DNA of 14,757 bases from Clostridia bacterium (GTDB taxonomy: Bacteria > Bacillota > Clostridia > TANB77 > CAG-508). Shown piece by piece: positions 7,346-14,757 of this stretch (positions are counted from its first letter, which is position 1; each line of letters starts with the position of its first letter). Below the pieces are notes generated by a model. The model was given only the letters and a program-made list of their open reading frames with translations. It searched no databases and was not told where the DNA came from. The translations under genes and the position numbers were made by a program. The stretch covers positions 1 through 14,757 of the forward strand of contig CAAEBO010000014.1 in assembly GCA_900754085.1 (NCBI GenBank), written 5' to 3'.

Positions 7346-9148
7346 TTGAAGAACGGTATTAAATCATTAGCGGTATGGTTAATATTTTTAATTATATTTA
7401 TAGTATTAATTTCATCAATAATGGATAATTCAGGTAACAAATTAGCATACTCAGAATTATTAGCAGATATGGAAAAGGGAACAGTTAAAAGTATAGAAAT
7501 ACAATCTGGTGGAGAAAAAGCTTTAGTAGAAGTAGAGGGAGAAGCACTTCCAAAAGAAGTTAATATTCCAGATATTAATAGCTTTATGACATATGCACAA
7601 GAAATATTAAAAACAAATAGTTATACATTAACAGAAAAGCCAGAATCAGTATTTATGAAGGGACTTTACCTATTAATACCATTTGGAATTATAGTAATTG
7701 TTTTATTATTTGGATTACTATTGTTTAACCCTGGTAACCAAGGTGGAAATAAAACAATGTCATTCGGAAAAAGCAAGGCTAGAGTAACAAATGGTGCAGA
7801 AAAAACAAAAGTTACATTTGACAATGTAGCAGGTGTAGACGAAGAAAAAGAAGAATTAGAAGAAATAGTAGAATTCTTAAAAACTCCAAAGAAATTTACA
7901 GACATGGGAGCTAGAATTCCAAAAGGAGTTTTACTTGTAGGTCAACCAGGTACAGGTAAAACATTACTTGCAAAAGCAGTTGCAGGAGAAGCAGGAGTAC
8001 CATTCTTTAGTATAAGTGGTTCTGAATTCGTAGAGATGTTTGTTGGTGTTGGTGCATCTAGGGTTAGAGATTTATTTGACCAAGCCAAGAAAAATGCTCC
8101 ATCTATTATATTTATAGATGAGATAGATGCAGTAGGTCGCCAAAGAGGTGCAGGTCTTGGTGGAGGACATGACGAAAGAGAACAAACATTAAATCAACTT
8201 TTAGTTGAAATGGATGGTTTTGGAACAAACGAAGGTGTTATAGTGCTTGCAGCAACTAATAGACCAGATGTATTAGACAAAGCGTTATTAAGACCAGGAA
8301 GATTTGACAGACAAATAGTTGTATCTGCTCCAGATGTAAAATCTAGAGAGCAAATATTAGAAGTTCATGCTAGAAAGAAAAAATTAGCAGAAGATGTTGA
8401 CTTAAAAACAGTTGCAAGAAATACTTCTGGATTTGCAGGTGCAGACCTAGAAAATATTTTAAATGAAGCAGCATTACTTGCAGCAAGAAGAAATTTAGAC
8501 TGTATTGGAATGAAAGAAATTGAAGATGCAATGGTAAAAGTTACAATGGGACCAGAAAAGAAAACAAGAGTAAGAAGCGAAAAAGAAAATAAATTGGTTG
8601 CTTACCATGAAGCAGGTCACGCAGTAGTAAGTAGATATTTACCAACACAAGATAAAGTTCATCAAATATCTATAGTACCAAGAGGAATGGCCGGTGGATA
8701 TACAATGTATAGACCAGCAGAGGATAAATCTTTTAGATCTAAAACAGAAATGGAAGAAAATATTGTTTCACTACTAGGTGGAAGGGTTGCCGAAAAGCTA
8801 ATATTAGACGATATTTCTACAGGTGCAAGCAACGACATAGAAAGAGCGACAGCAATATCTAGAGCAATGGTAACTAAATATGGTATGAGCGAAAAATTAG
8901 GAACAATTACATTTGGTGCAGACCAAGAAGAAGTGTTCTTAGGAAGAGATTTAGCACATGCTAAAGAATATTCTGAAGAAACTGCAGCAATTATAGATGA
9001 AGAAGTTAAAAAAATTGTAGATGCAGGATATGAAAAAGCTATAAATATTTTAAGTGAACATGTAGACAAATTACATGCAGTAGCAAAAATATTATTAGAA
9101 AAAGAAAAAATTGATGGAGAAGAATTCGACAAGATTTTTGGAGAATAA
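7346..9148 (+). CDS. ftsH: ATP-dependent zinc metalloprotease FtsH
   Basis: Membrane-bound hexameric protease that degrades damaged membrane proteins and short-lived regulators. From the TTG at 7346 it has 600 residues (MKNGIKSLAVWLIF...). A first membrane span (about residues 8-25), an extracytoplasmic domain (about 26-100) and a second span (about 105-125) come first. The AAA+ domain carries Walker A GQPGTGKT (199-206), Walker B IIFIDEID with D258 and E259, and the second region of homology ATNRPD...RPGRFDR. The zinc site is HEAGH (H421, E422, H425), and D497 in SNDIERAT is the probable third ligand. All catalytic parts are present. It has its own promoter and a strong terminator downstream, so it is probably a single-gene unit or the end of the tilS transcript. 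Confidence 0.97.
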   Translation: MKNGIKSLAVWLIFLIIFIVLISSIMDNSGNKLAYSELLADMEKGTVKSIEIQSGGEKALVEVEGEALPKEVNIPDINSFMTYAQEILKTNSYTLTEKPESVFMKGLYLLIPFGIIVIVLLFGLLLFNPGNQGGNKTMSFGKSKARVTNGAEKTKVTFDNVAGVDEEKEELEEIVEFLKTPKKFTDMGARIPKGVLLVGQPGTGKTLLAKAVAGEAGVPFFSISGSEFVEMFVGVGASRVRDLFDQAKKNAPSIIFIDEIDAVGRQRGAGLGGGHDEREQTLNQLLVEMDGFGTNEGVIVLAATNRPDVLDKALLRPGRFDRQIVVSAPDVKSREQILEVHARKKKLAEDVDLKTVARNTSGFAGADLENILNEAALLAARRNLDCIGMKEIEDAMVKVTMGPEKKTRVRSEKENKLVAYHEAGHAVVSRYLPTQDKVHQISIVPRGMAGGYTMYRPAEDKSFRSKTEMEENIVSLLGGRVAEKLILDDISTGASNDIERATAISRAMVTKYGMSEKLGTITFGADQEEVFLGRDLAHAKEYSEETAAIIDEEVKKIVDAGYEKAINILSEHVDKLHAVAKILLEKEKIDGEEFDKIFGE

Positions 9149-9150
9149 CA

Positions 9151-9189
9151 CAGCAGGGATTTTGGGGACGGTCCTTAAAATCCCTGTTG
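9151..9189. repeat. Long REP-like hairpin with a GGGGACGGTCC core
   Basis: CAGGGATTTT (9154-9163) is exactly complementary to AAAATCCCTG (9177-9186). The stem extends outward (9151-9153 with 9187-9189) and inward through GGGGACGGTCC. No T run follows, so it is not a classic terminator. From memory, GGGGACGGT is the core of repeats found between genes in many Clostridia. Confidence 0.6.
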
Positions 9190-9197
9190 AATTAAAT

Positions 9198-9236
9198 AAA
9201 AACCTCGATGTTTAGTATTTGTGCATCGAGGTTTTT
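9198..9236 (+). terminator. Strong Rho-independent terminator of ftsH
   Basis: AAAAACCTCGATG (9198-9210) pairs perfectly over 13 bp with CATCGAGGTTTTT (9224-9236), with a 13-base loop, and T-rich sequence follows. The A run on the left arm means it could also work on the other strand. Confidence 0.88.
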
Positions 9237-9280
9237 ATCTTTTTACCTCCCAGTTAGGCAGGGGGAATATATTGCCTTTA

Positions 9281-9440
9281 TTGAAAATTTTAGATTGTTT
9301 TGGGGATTTTATTTGTTTATGGAAAATTCCAGATGATATGGTGGATTTTTATTTGTTCATGGAAAATTCCAGATGATATGGCGGAGTTTTATTTGTTTAT
9401 GTAAAATTTCAGATGCTCTGGCGTAAGTTTATTCATTTTA
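9281..9440. repeat. Four tandem copies of a 40-bp repeat
   Basis: Units at 9281-9320, 9321-9360, 9361-9400 and 9401-9440 are in exact 40-bp register. The two central copies are nearly identical; the outer ones have diverged. Each central unit holds the palindrome GGAAAATTCC, then AGATGATATGG and a T-rich part ending ATTTGTT(T/C)AT. Forty is not a multiple of three and stops occur, so it is not coding. Two more short inverted repeats lie just upstream (for example AGGCA at 9256-9260 with TGCCT at 9273-9277). The function is unknown. Confidence 0.85.
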
Positions 9441-9624
9441 TAATAATAGACTTGCTTTTGTATTTTCAATAGTAGTTAGAATTAAATTTAAGATAATTAA
9501 TTTGGAATGTAGATAATGCAAAATAATGATTACTAAGTACTTTGAGCAACTGATATTTAAAGCTAGTAAGACTAAAGCAAAGTGTAATAAAAAAATAATA
9601 TAAAATGACGAAAAATAGTACCCG
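9441..9624. other. AT-rich gene-free sequence
   Basis: Part of the 589-base stretch without a gene between ftsH and the giant surface-protein gene. Apart from the 8-bp palindrome AAGTACTT near 9536 I see no reading frame, RNA gene, promoter or repeat here. Confidence 0.5.
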
Positions 9625-9676
9625 TAAATAAACAGAGGTATACTTCTTTAAATGGAAGTATGCCTCTATTTACTTA
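9625..9676. other. Long hairpin upstream of the giant surface-protein gene
   Basis: AGAGGTATACTTC (9634-9646) pairs with GAAGTATGCCTCT (9655-9667) over 13 bp with one G-U pair and an 8-base loop. The stem continues outward to 9625/9676 with two mismatches. The right arm runs into T-rich sequence (TTTACTTATTTT), so it could be a weak terminator, a regulator target, or a protective structure. Confidence 0.65.
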
Positions 9677-9697
9677 TTTTATGGAAAAAAGTAAAAT
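9669..9697 (+). promoter_or_regulatory. Candidate promoter of the giant surface-protein gene
   Basis: TTTACT (9669-9674), a 17-bp spacer and TAAAAT (9692-9697). The -35 box lies within the right arm of the hairpin at 9625-9676. The match is moderate in an AT-rich context. Confidence 0.25.
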
Positions 9698-9737
9698 TAT
9701 GATAATAGGATATTATGGAACGAGTAGGTGTATATAG

Positions 9738-12700
9738 ATGAAAAGAAATAACGAGAAGGAAAGAAAGCAAGAAAAGAAGAATATTAACATTTGTACTAAT
9801 AAATTTTCGAAAGTAATATTTATAATATGTATTGCTATTTTTATGCTGACTATATTAATAGTAATGAACAAGGAAAATATAGTAGCATTAGGAAAGACGA
9901 TAACTAGTGATATAAACAGAAAAAATGCGGAATTAGTAAATAGCGAAGAAAAAAGCGTAACAAACATAGATTTAACAGGTTTAGTTACAGGGGAAGATAC
10001 AGAGCATACACATATATATGAAAAGAAATATGATGATACAAATCATTGGGAAGAATGTTTTATCTGTGGAGATATAAAAAGTAGAGAAAATCATAATAAG
10101 ACTACAAGTGGAACAGGGACATGTGGGACTTATTTGATAGAATCTTGTTCTAAAGGTTGTGGATATTCAAAATCGAATTATGTAGAACATGATGTAGAAT
10201 ATTATAATGAAGACAAAATATATGATGAAACAGGAAAAAATACTAATAGAGGAGACTATAGACATGGAATAGGAAATTGCAAACGATGTAAAACTGTTTG
10301 GGCATATGATAAAAATGGTAAATTAATAACGAAACAAGAGTGCATTGATGAAGATGGTAACAAAATTAATTGTAGTAATAATAAGAAGAAATGCAGATAT
10401 TGCGGATGGGACTATAACAAAGAGACAACTATAAATCATTTGGAAATTAGAAAAAAAGATGATAATACATGTTTTTGCAAAGACTGTGGTGTAGAGATAT
10501 ATAAAGTACATTATCATGATTTGGCACAAGACCAAAATAACAATCTACATTATACTATAAGAGGAATATATCAATTATTGGGACAAGTACAATGGACAAG
10601 TAAAACGAATTTGCCAACATGGTCAGCGACACTTGAAGCAGGTGCATTTGAAAGTTTAGAACCTGCAAATGTAACAGATTTAGCAAAAGAATATTATAAT
10701 AATCCAAAATATGGAACAGAGGGAATAACATCAGGGCTATATATGGTTCAATTCGAAGCGTATATAAAAGATGGATATCAAGGTACACCAGGAGTAGCCT
10801 TAAATGCAAGCAAAGGAGTAAATTATATAAATGGAAATAAAAATGAGTATGCAAGGCCAAACGTACCATTGTCATATAAGATAAGTCCAGATACACAAGC
10901 ACCACGTATAGACGATGTACAAATAAATAAATCAGAAATAGTTAATGGATTTAGCAAGAAAGCGACGATAACAGTAAATGCTTATGATTCATACAGTGAT
11001 ATATTAAATATAGCACTGTATGATACAAATGGAAAGTGTATTGTAGAATATGGAACAGCAACAAGTAATGGTAATAAAACATTTACAAGAAGTTTTGACA
11101 TAGTAGCAGAAGCAAAAGAGACACAAACATTAGTAGTTAAGGCAAAAGATAGATATGGGAACGAAATAAGTAAAAATATAGAAATACAAAACTTAGATGC
11201 CAAAGCACCAACATTAACAGAAAATGGAGAATATACCAAAGAATGGAGTAAAAATAAAGAGATAAGTTTTACAGCAGAAGACCAAGGAATAGGACAAGTA
11301 CAGATAGCATTTAATAATGCAACAGATTACCAGAGTGCAACTAAAGAGAACGATAGATATATAAGAAAATATAACTTTTATGGAGATGTATATGATAAAG
11401 TAACAGCAGCAATATACTTAAAAGATGGATTAGGAAATGAAAGAACAGTAAAAGTTGATATAGGAAAATTAGATAATACAGCTCCAAAGATAACAAGAAC
11501 GAATATAGCAGAAGGTAAAGTGAAAATAGAAGCAAATGATAGACACGAGAAATTAGGTGAAGGTTCTGGAGTAGTAGGATATAGATATTTAACTAGTATA
11601 CAAGATACAAATGAAGAGCTAACAGAGAATGAGGGAACATATATAGAGGCGCAAGAGATACCACTAGAAGAACTGAAAAAAGCGAAATATGTATATATAG
11701 CTCCAGTAGATAGAGCAGGAAATATAGGGAATACAGTAAAAGTAAATTTACCAACATATAGCTATAGTGTAAATTATTATGAAGAAAGTAGTCAGACAAA
11801 ATTAGCACAAAGTAAGGTTGTAGAAAATAAGCTATTAGGTGAAGAAGTAGAAGAACAAGCGATAGATATAGTAGGATATACGAAAGTAGAGCCAAGTAGT
11901 AAAAAAATAACAATAAAGCAAGGTGAAAATACTATTAACTTTGTGTATAGGAAAAGAACAGATATATCATATACAGTAAAATATCTAGAAAAAGGAAGCA
12001 ATAAAGAAATACACAAAAGCAAAGTAGTAGCGAACCAAACATTTGGAACTACAATAACAGAACAAGCAATAGAGATAGCTGGATACGATTTAGAGTCAGC
12101 ACAAGAGCAAAGTTTAACGATAAAAGTAGAAGGAAACGAAATAATATTTTATTACGTGAAAAGTGACACGAATGTCCTAGTACACCATTATAAAGAAGGA
12201 ACAACAGAAAAAGTACCATCAAGAAATGGTGGAATAGTAGAAGACGAACTAATTGAAGGAAAAGTAGGAGATAACTACACAACAAATGCTTCTAATAATA
12301 TTGCACAAAATTATGAACTAGTAGCAGAGCCAAACAATAAAAATGGAACAATGACAGAAAGCCAAATAGTTGTAACATATTACTACAGGTTAAAGACACC
12401 AAGTATAACGAATCAAGTAATAAACAAAACAGGAACAGACAGAATAACAATAGTAAACCAAGAAATGAGCTATACAGTAACATATAGAGCAAATATAGTA
12501 GATTACATAGGAAATGCAGAAGTAACAATAGTTGATACATTACCATATGCAATAGATGAGGCAAAATCTGACTTGGCAGGTGGAGTATATGATGCAAATG
12601 CAAGAACCATTACATGGAAGGAAAATGTAGAAAATATAAATAGTTTTGCAGATACTAATGCTACGAATGAGGTTTTAGATAATGCTAATACAACAGGAGC

Positions 12701-14757
12701 AAAAATTGTTGCAAATGGTGGTGCTAGTAGAGCGGAAACAAAAGCTGTTGCAAATGGTGGAAATGCTAGCGATTCTAAAGATGTTTCTGGAGTTGATAAG
12801 ATTGCAAATGCTGGAACTGTTGAGATAACAAAAACATTTAAAGTAGTATATGTAGGCTTAGACATGAACCAAGAAAAGGTAGTTAATAATGTAAGTGGAA
12901 ATATTAAGTTATTAACACCGGAGAAAACAAGTGAAAAAGTAATAGGAAACCAAGAAAGTACAATATATAAAGCAATAATTAGTAGCGAAAAATTGGTAGA
13001 TAAGCAAGAAGCAATAGAAGGAGAAAAAGTAACATATACAGTAAGAATAAAGAATGAAGGAAACTTAGCAAAAACAGTAACATTAAGAGATACATTACCA
13101 GCAGGATTAACATTTGACAAAAATACATTAATACAAGTAGGAAATTTAGGAACAGTATATACAGAACAAAACTTAAAAAATGGAATACCAGTAGAAGTAC
13201 CAGCAAAAGGAAGTGTAGATGTAACATTTGCAGGAATAGTAGATAATTTAGCAAACGATATATATAGCAAGGTATTAGAAAACCAAGCAACAGTAGATAA
13301 TGAGCTAACAAATAAAGTAACAACAAATGTAACAAAGCCAAACATAACAGCACATAAAGAAAGTGCACCATCAAGTGGAAGCAAAGTAGTAGAAGGCGAC
13401 GAAATAACATACAAAATAAAAGTAAGAAATGATGGAACAAGAGAAGGTAGAGTAACTGTAAAAGATACAATACCAGCCGGAACAACATTTGTAGAAGGAA
13501 GCATAAAAATAGGTGATGCTATAGATATCACAAAAAATGCAACAGACTTAGCAAATGGAATTAATTTAACAGTTGGAGTTGGCAAAGAGGTAGCAGTAGA
13601 ATTTAAAGTAACAGTAAATAAATTAGCCAATGGAACAAAAATAAAAAATACAGCATACATAAACGAAGGAAAAGAAGATAAAAAAGTTCCAGAAGAGCCA
13701 GAACATACATATGTAGAGCCAAAAGCAGAGCAAAACATAACAAAAAATGGAACAGTAAAAATAGAAAGCTTAGAGCAAGAAATAACATATAACATAGCAT
13801 ATACAGCAAGAATAACAGATTACAAAGGAAATGCAAAAGTTATATTAGTAGACAAATTACCATATGCAATAGATGAAGCAAGATCTGACTTAGCAGGAGG
13901 AACATATAATGCAGAAAGTAATACTATTACATGGGAAGAACCTGTAGAAAATATACAATTAACAGAAACAAAAGAAGTAACAATAAATAAAACAATAAAA
14001 GTTGTATATACAGGAATAAATAAAGATGTAACAAGTGTTAAAAATATGGTAACAGGACATATAGAATATGAAACTCCAACAAGAGTAAGTGAAGATGTAA
14101 CAGCAAACCATACAACGACGACAGGATTTATAATAAATATACCTGTAAGCAAAGTTTGGGAAGATGATAACAATAAATTAGGACAAAGACCAACAAAAGT
14201 AGTATTTAAATTAACTGGAAGTGATGGAAGCGAATATGTAAAAGAAATGGCAAAACCAGGAACAGCAGGAAGTACAACAACACAAGACCAAGCTAATCCA
14301 AATAAATGGAACAATATATTCGGAAACTTACCAAAATATGATTTAAATAACAAAGAAATAGTATATACACTAACAGAGGAAGAAAAGACAGAAGGAGATT
14401 TAAGATACTATGATAATGTAATTACAGATAAGATAATAACAAACACAAATAAATATGGAAAAGTAACAGTACATCATTATATAATGAATACAGATGGAGT
14501 TACTACAACAACAAAAGTACCAAGTACGAGTGGAGCAGAAGTTCAAGATGTAGTAATAAAAGGAAAAGCAGGAGATCCATATAAAACAGAATCTGCAAAA
14601 AATATAAACGAAAAATATGAACTAGTAGCAGAAAAATTACCAGCAAATGCTACAGGAACACTAGAAAAATATAATGCAGAAAAACCACAAGAAGTAATAT
14701 ATTATTACAAATTAAAACCAGCAAAAGTAATAATAAATTACCTAGAAAAAGATGAAG
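9738..14757 (+). CDS. Giant modular surface protein, 3' end outside the window (at least 1673 codons)
   Basis: The frame is open from ATG 9738 to the window edge with no stop. AGGTG (9726-9730) lies 7 bases before ATG, and TAG directly precedes it in frame. Order of parts: a basic N-terminus and hydrophobic segment (about residues 26-43), a signal peptide or anchor; a Cys-rich region with 14 cysteines (C107-C250), several as CxxC, and an HWEECFICG motif; Ig-like segments introduced by D-x-x-AP linkers at 385, 487 and 579; three MucBP-like repeats (about 676-888); a DUF11-like module (about 889-1080) with a 60-residue insert; two DUF11-like domains (about 1085-1320); a second copy of the first module (about 1332-1465); a Cna_B-like domain (about 1467-1573, opening VSKVWEDDNN); then further MucBP-like repeats from about 1575. 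This fits a long stalk or adhesin. The anchor must lie beyond the window. The binding partner is unknown. Confidence 0.9.
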   Translation, partial: MKRNNEKERKQEKKNINICTNKFSKVIFIICIAIFMLTILIVMNKENIVALGKTITSDINRKNAELVNSEEKSVTNIDLTGLVTGEDTEHTHIYEKKYDDTNHWEECFICGDIKSRENHNKTTSGTGTCGTYLIESCSKGCGYSKSNYVEHDVEYYNEDKIYDETGKNTNRGDYRHGIGNCKRCKTVWAYDKNGKLITKQECIDEDGNKINCSNNKKKCRYCGWDYNKETTINHLEIRKKDDNTCFCKDCGVEIYKVHYHDLAQDQNNNLHYTIRGIYQLLGQVQWTSKTNLPTWSATLEAGAFESLEPANVTDLAKEYYNNPKYGTEGITSGLYMVQFEAYIKDGYQGTPGVALNASKGVNYINGNKNEYARPNVPLSYKISPDTQAPRIDDVQINKSEIVNGFSKKATITVNAYDSYSDILNIALYDTNGKCIVEYGTATSNGNKTFTRSFDIVAEAKETQTLVVKAKDRYGNEISKNIEIQNLDAKAPTLTENGEYTKEWSKNKEISFTAEDQGIGQVQIAFNNATDYQSATKENDRYIRKYNFYGDVYDKVTAAIYLKDGLGNERTVKVDIGKLDNTAPKITRTNIAEGKVKIEANDRHEKLGEGSGVVGYRYLTSIQDTNEELTENEGTYIEAQEIPLEELKKAKYVYIAPVDRAGNIGNTVKVNLPTYSYSVNYYEESSQTKLAQSKVVENKLLGEEVEEQAIDIVGYTKVEPSSKKITIKQGENTINFVYRKRTDISYTVKYLEKGSNKEIHKSKVVANQTFGTTITEQAIEIAGYDLESAQEQSLTIKVEGNEIIFYYVKSDTNVLVHHYKEGTTEKVPSRNGGIVEDELIEGKVGDNYTTNASNNIAQNYELVAEPNNKNGTMTESQIVVTYYYRLKTPSITNQVINKTGTDRITIVNQEMSYTVTYRANIVDYIGNAEVTIVDTLPYAIDEAKSDLAGGVYDANARTITWKENVENINSFADTNATNEVLDNANTTGAKIVANGGASRAETKAVANGGNASDSKDVSGVDKIANAGTVEITKTFKVVYVGLDMNQEKVVNNVSGNIKLLTPEKTSEKVIGNQESTIYKAIISSEKLVDKQEAIEGEKVTYTVRIKNEGNLAKTVTLRDTLPAGLTFDKNTLIQVGNLGTVYTEQNLKNGIPVEVPAKGSVDVTFAGIVDNLANDIYSKVLENQATVDNELTNKVTTNVTKPNITAHKESAPSSGSKVVEGDEITYKIKVRNDGTREGRVTVKDTIPAGTTFVEGSIKIGDAIDITKNATDLANGINLTVGVGKEVAVEFKVTVNKLANGTKIKNTAYINEGKEDKKVPEEPEHTYVEPKAEQNITKNGTVKIESLEQEITYNIAYTARITDYKGNAKVILVDKLPYAIDEARSDLAGGTYNAESNTITWEEPVENIQLTETKEVTINKTIKVVYTGINKDVTSVKNMVTGHIEYETPTRVSEDVTANHTTTTGFIINIPVSKVWEDDNNKLGQRPTKVVFKLTGSDGSEYVKEMAKPGTAGSTTTQDQANPNKWNNIFGNLPKYDLNNKEIVYTLTEEEKTEGDLRYYDNVITDKIITNTNKYGKVTVHHYIMNTDGVTTTTKVPSTSGAEVQDVVIKGKAGDPYKTESAKNINEKYELVAEKLPANATGTLEKYNAEKPQEVIYYYKLKPAKVIINYLEKDE
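12501..12638 (+). repeat. Duplicated 138-bp module within the giant gene, copy 1
   Basis: Aligned without gaps to 13818-13955: 111 of 138 bases and 33 of 46 residues agree by my count. It includes the shared TTACCATATGCAATAGATGA. It encodes the core of a DUF11-like module (LPYAIDEA-SDLAGG). Confidence 0.85.
12639..12818 (+). repeat. 60-codon insert with unlike codon use and internal direct repeats
   Basis: Where the second module copy has 7 codons (13956-13976), this copy has 60, rich in Ala, Asn, Gly and Asp. All five Val codons are GTT and both Ile codons ATT, while the flanks mostly use GTA and ATA. GTTGCAAATGGTGG occurs at 12708 and 12747, and a 12/14 match at 12801. The spacings (39 and 54) keep the frame. 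Confidence 0.75.
13818..13955 (+). repeat. Duplicated 138-bp module within the giant gene, copy 2
   Basis: Partner of 12501-12638, about 80% identical in bases. Here the module runs on through only 7 codons into the shared VxI-KT-KVVY-G segment, so this copy is probably the unexpanded form. Confidence 0.85.

Noticed and set aside
9281..9440. CRISPR array
   Set aside because: The 40-bp units follow each other with no spacers, the copies are diverged, and no cas genes are near.
12639..12818. Variable region of a diversity-generating retroelement
   Set aside because: No reverse transcriptase or template repeat is in the window, and the segment is not a C-type lectin end. The insert could have come in other ways.
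12503..13795. A 430-codon reverse-strand frame and several other long reverse frames between 9713 and 14353
   Set aside because: They oppose the giant + strand gene. Their products are Leu/Phe/Ser/Val-rich low-complexity strings expected from the complement of ACA, GCA, GTA and AAA codons. No ribosome binding sites or known domains are seen.

Overview
The window looks like a chromosomal segment of an endospore-forming, very AT-rich member of the Clostridia. The evidence is A/T-ending codons (AAA, GAA, ATA, GTA, ACA, GCA), TAA at all eight gene ends seen, AGGAGG-type ribosome binding sites, near-consensus SigA promoters with 17-bp spacers, and a spore photoproduct lyase gene. I cannot name a genus or species. 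All supported genes are on the + strand.

Layout. (1) 3-122: the C-terminal end of an unidentified membrane protein, followed by a terminator. (2) 265-1263: spore photoproduct lyase (splB-type), repair of UV-damaged spore DNA, possibly from a SigG-like promoter. (3) 1436-1690: a small membrane/coiled-coil protein of unknown function. (4) 1844-3973: a secreted Cys-Gln thioester surface protein with a Cna_B-like domain and a C-terminal membrane anchor, with its own promoter and one or two terminators. (5) 4196-7219: a promoter followed by rplI (ribosomal protein L9), dnaB (replicative helicase) and tilS (tRNA-Ile lysidine synthetase), probably one transcript. (6) 7268-9236: ftsH with its own promoter, a TTG start, a REP-like hairpin and a strong terminator. 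(7) 9237-9737: a gene-free stretch holding four tandem 40-bp repeats and a long hairpin. (8) 9738 to the window end: one open-ended reading frame of at least 1673 codons, a very large modular surface protein (signal/anchor, Cys-rich region, Ig-like domains, MucBP-like repeats, DUF11-like and Cna_B-like modules). It has no stop in the window, so a caller that requires a stop misses it and reports meaningless reverse-strand frames instead.

How the parts fit. A conserved housekeeping block (translation, replication, tRNA modification, membrane proteolysis) lies between two surface-protein loci. The thioester protein could attach covalently to a target, and the giant protein looks like a long stalk or adhesin built from repeated modules. 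The most unusual sequence lies in and before the giant gene: a 60-codon insert with different codon use in one of two duplicated modules, the 40-bp tandem repeats, and the hairpin just upstream. I do not see a clear new multi-gene system (no CRISPR array, transposase, phage genes or toxin-antitoxin pair).
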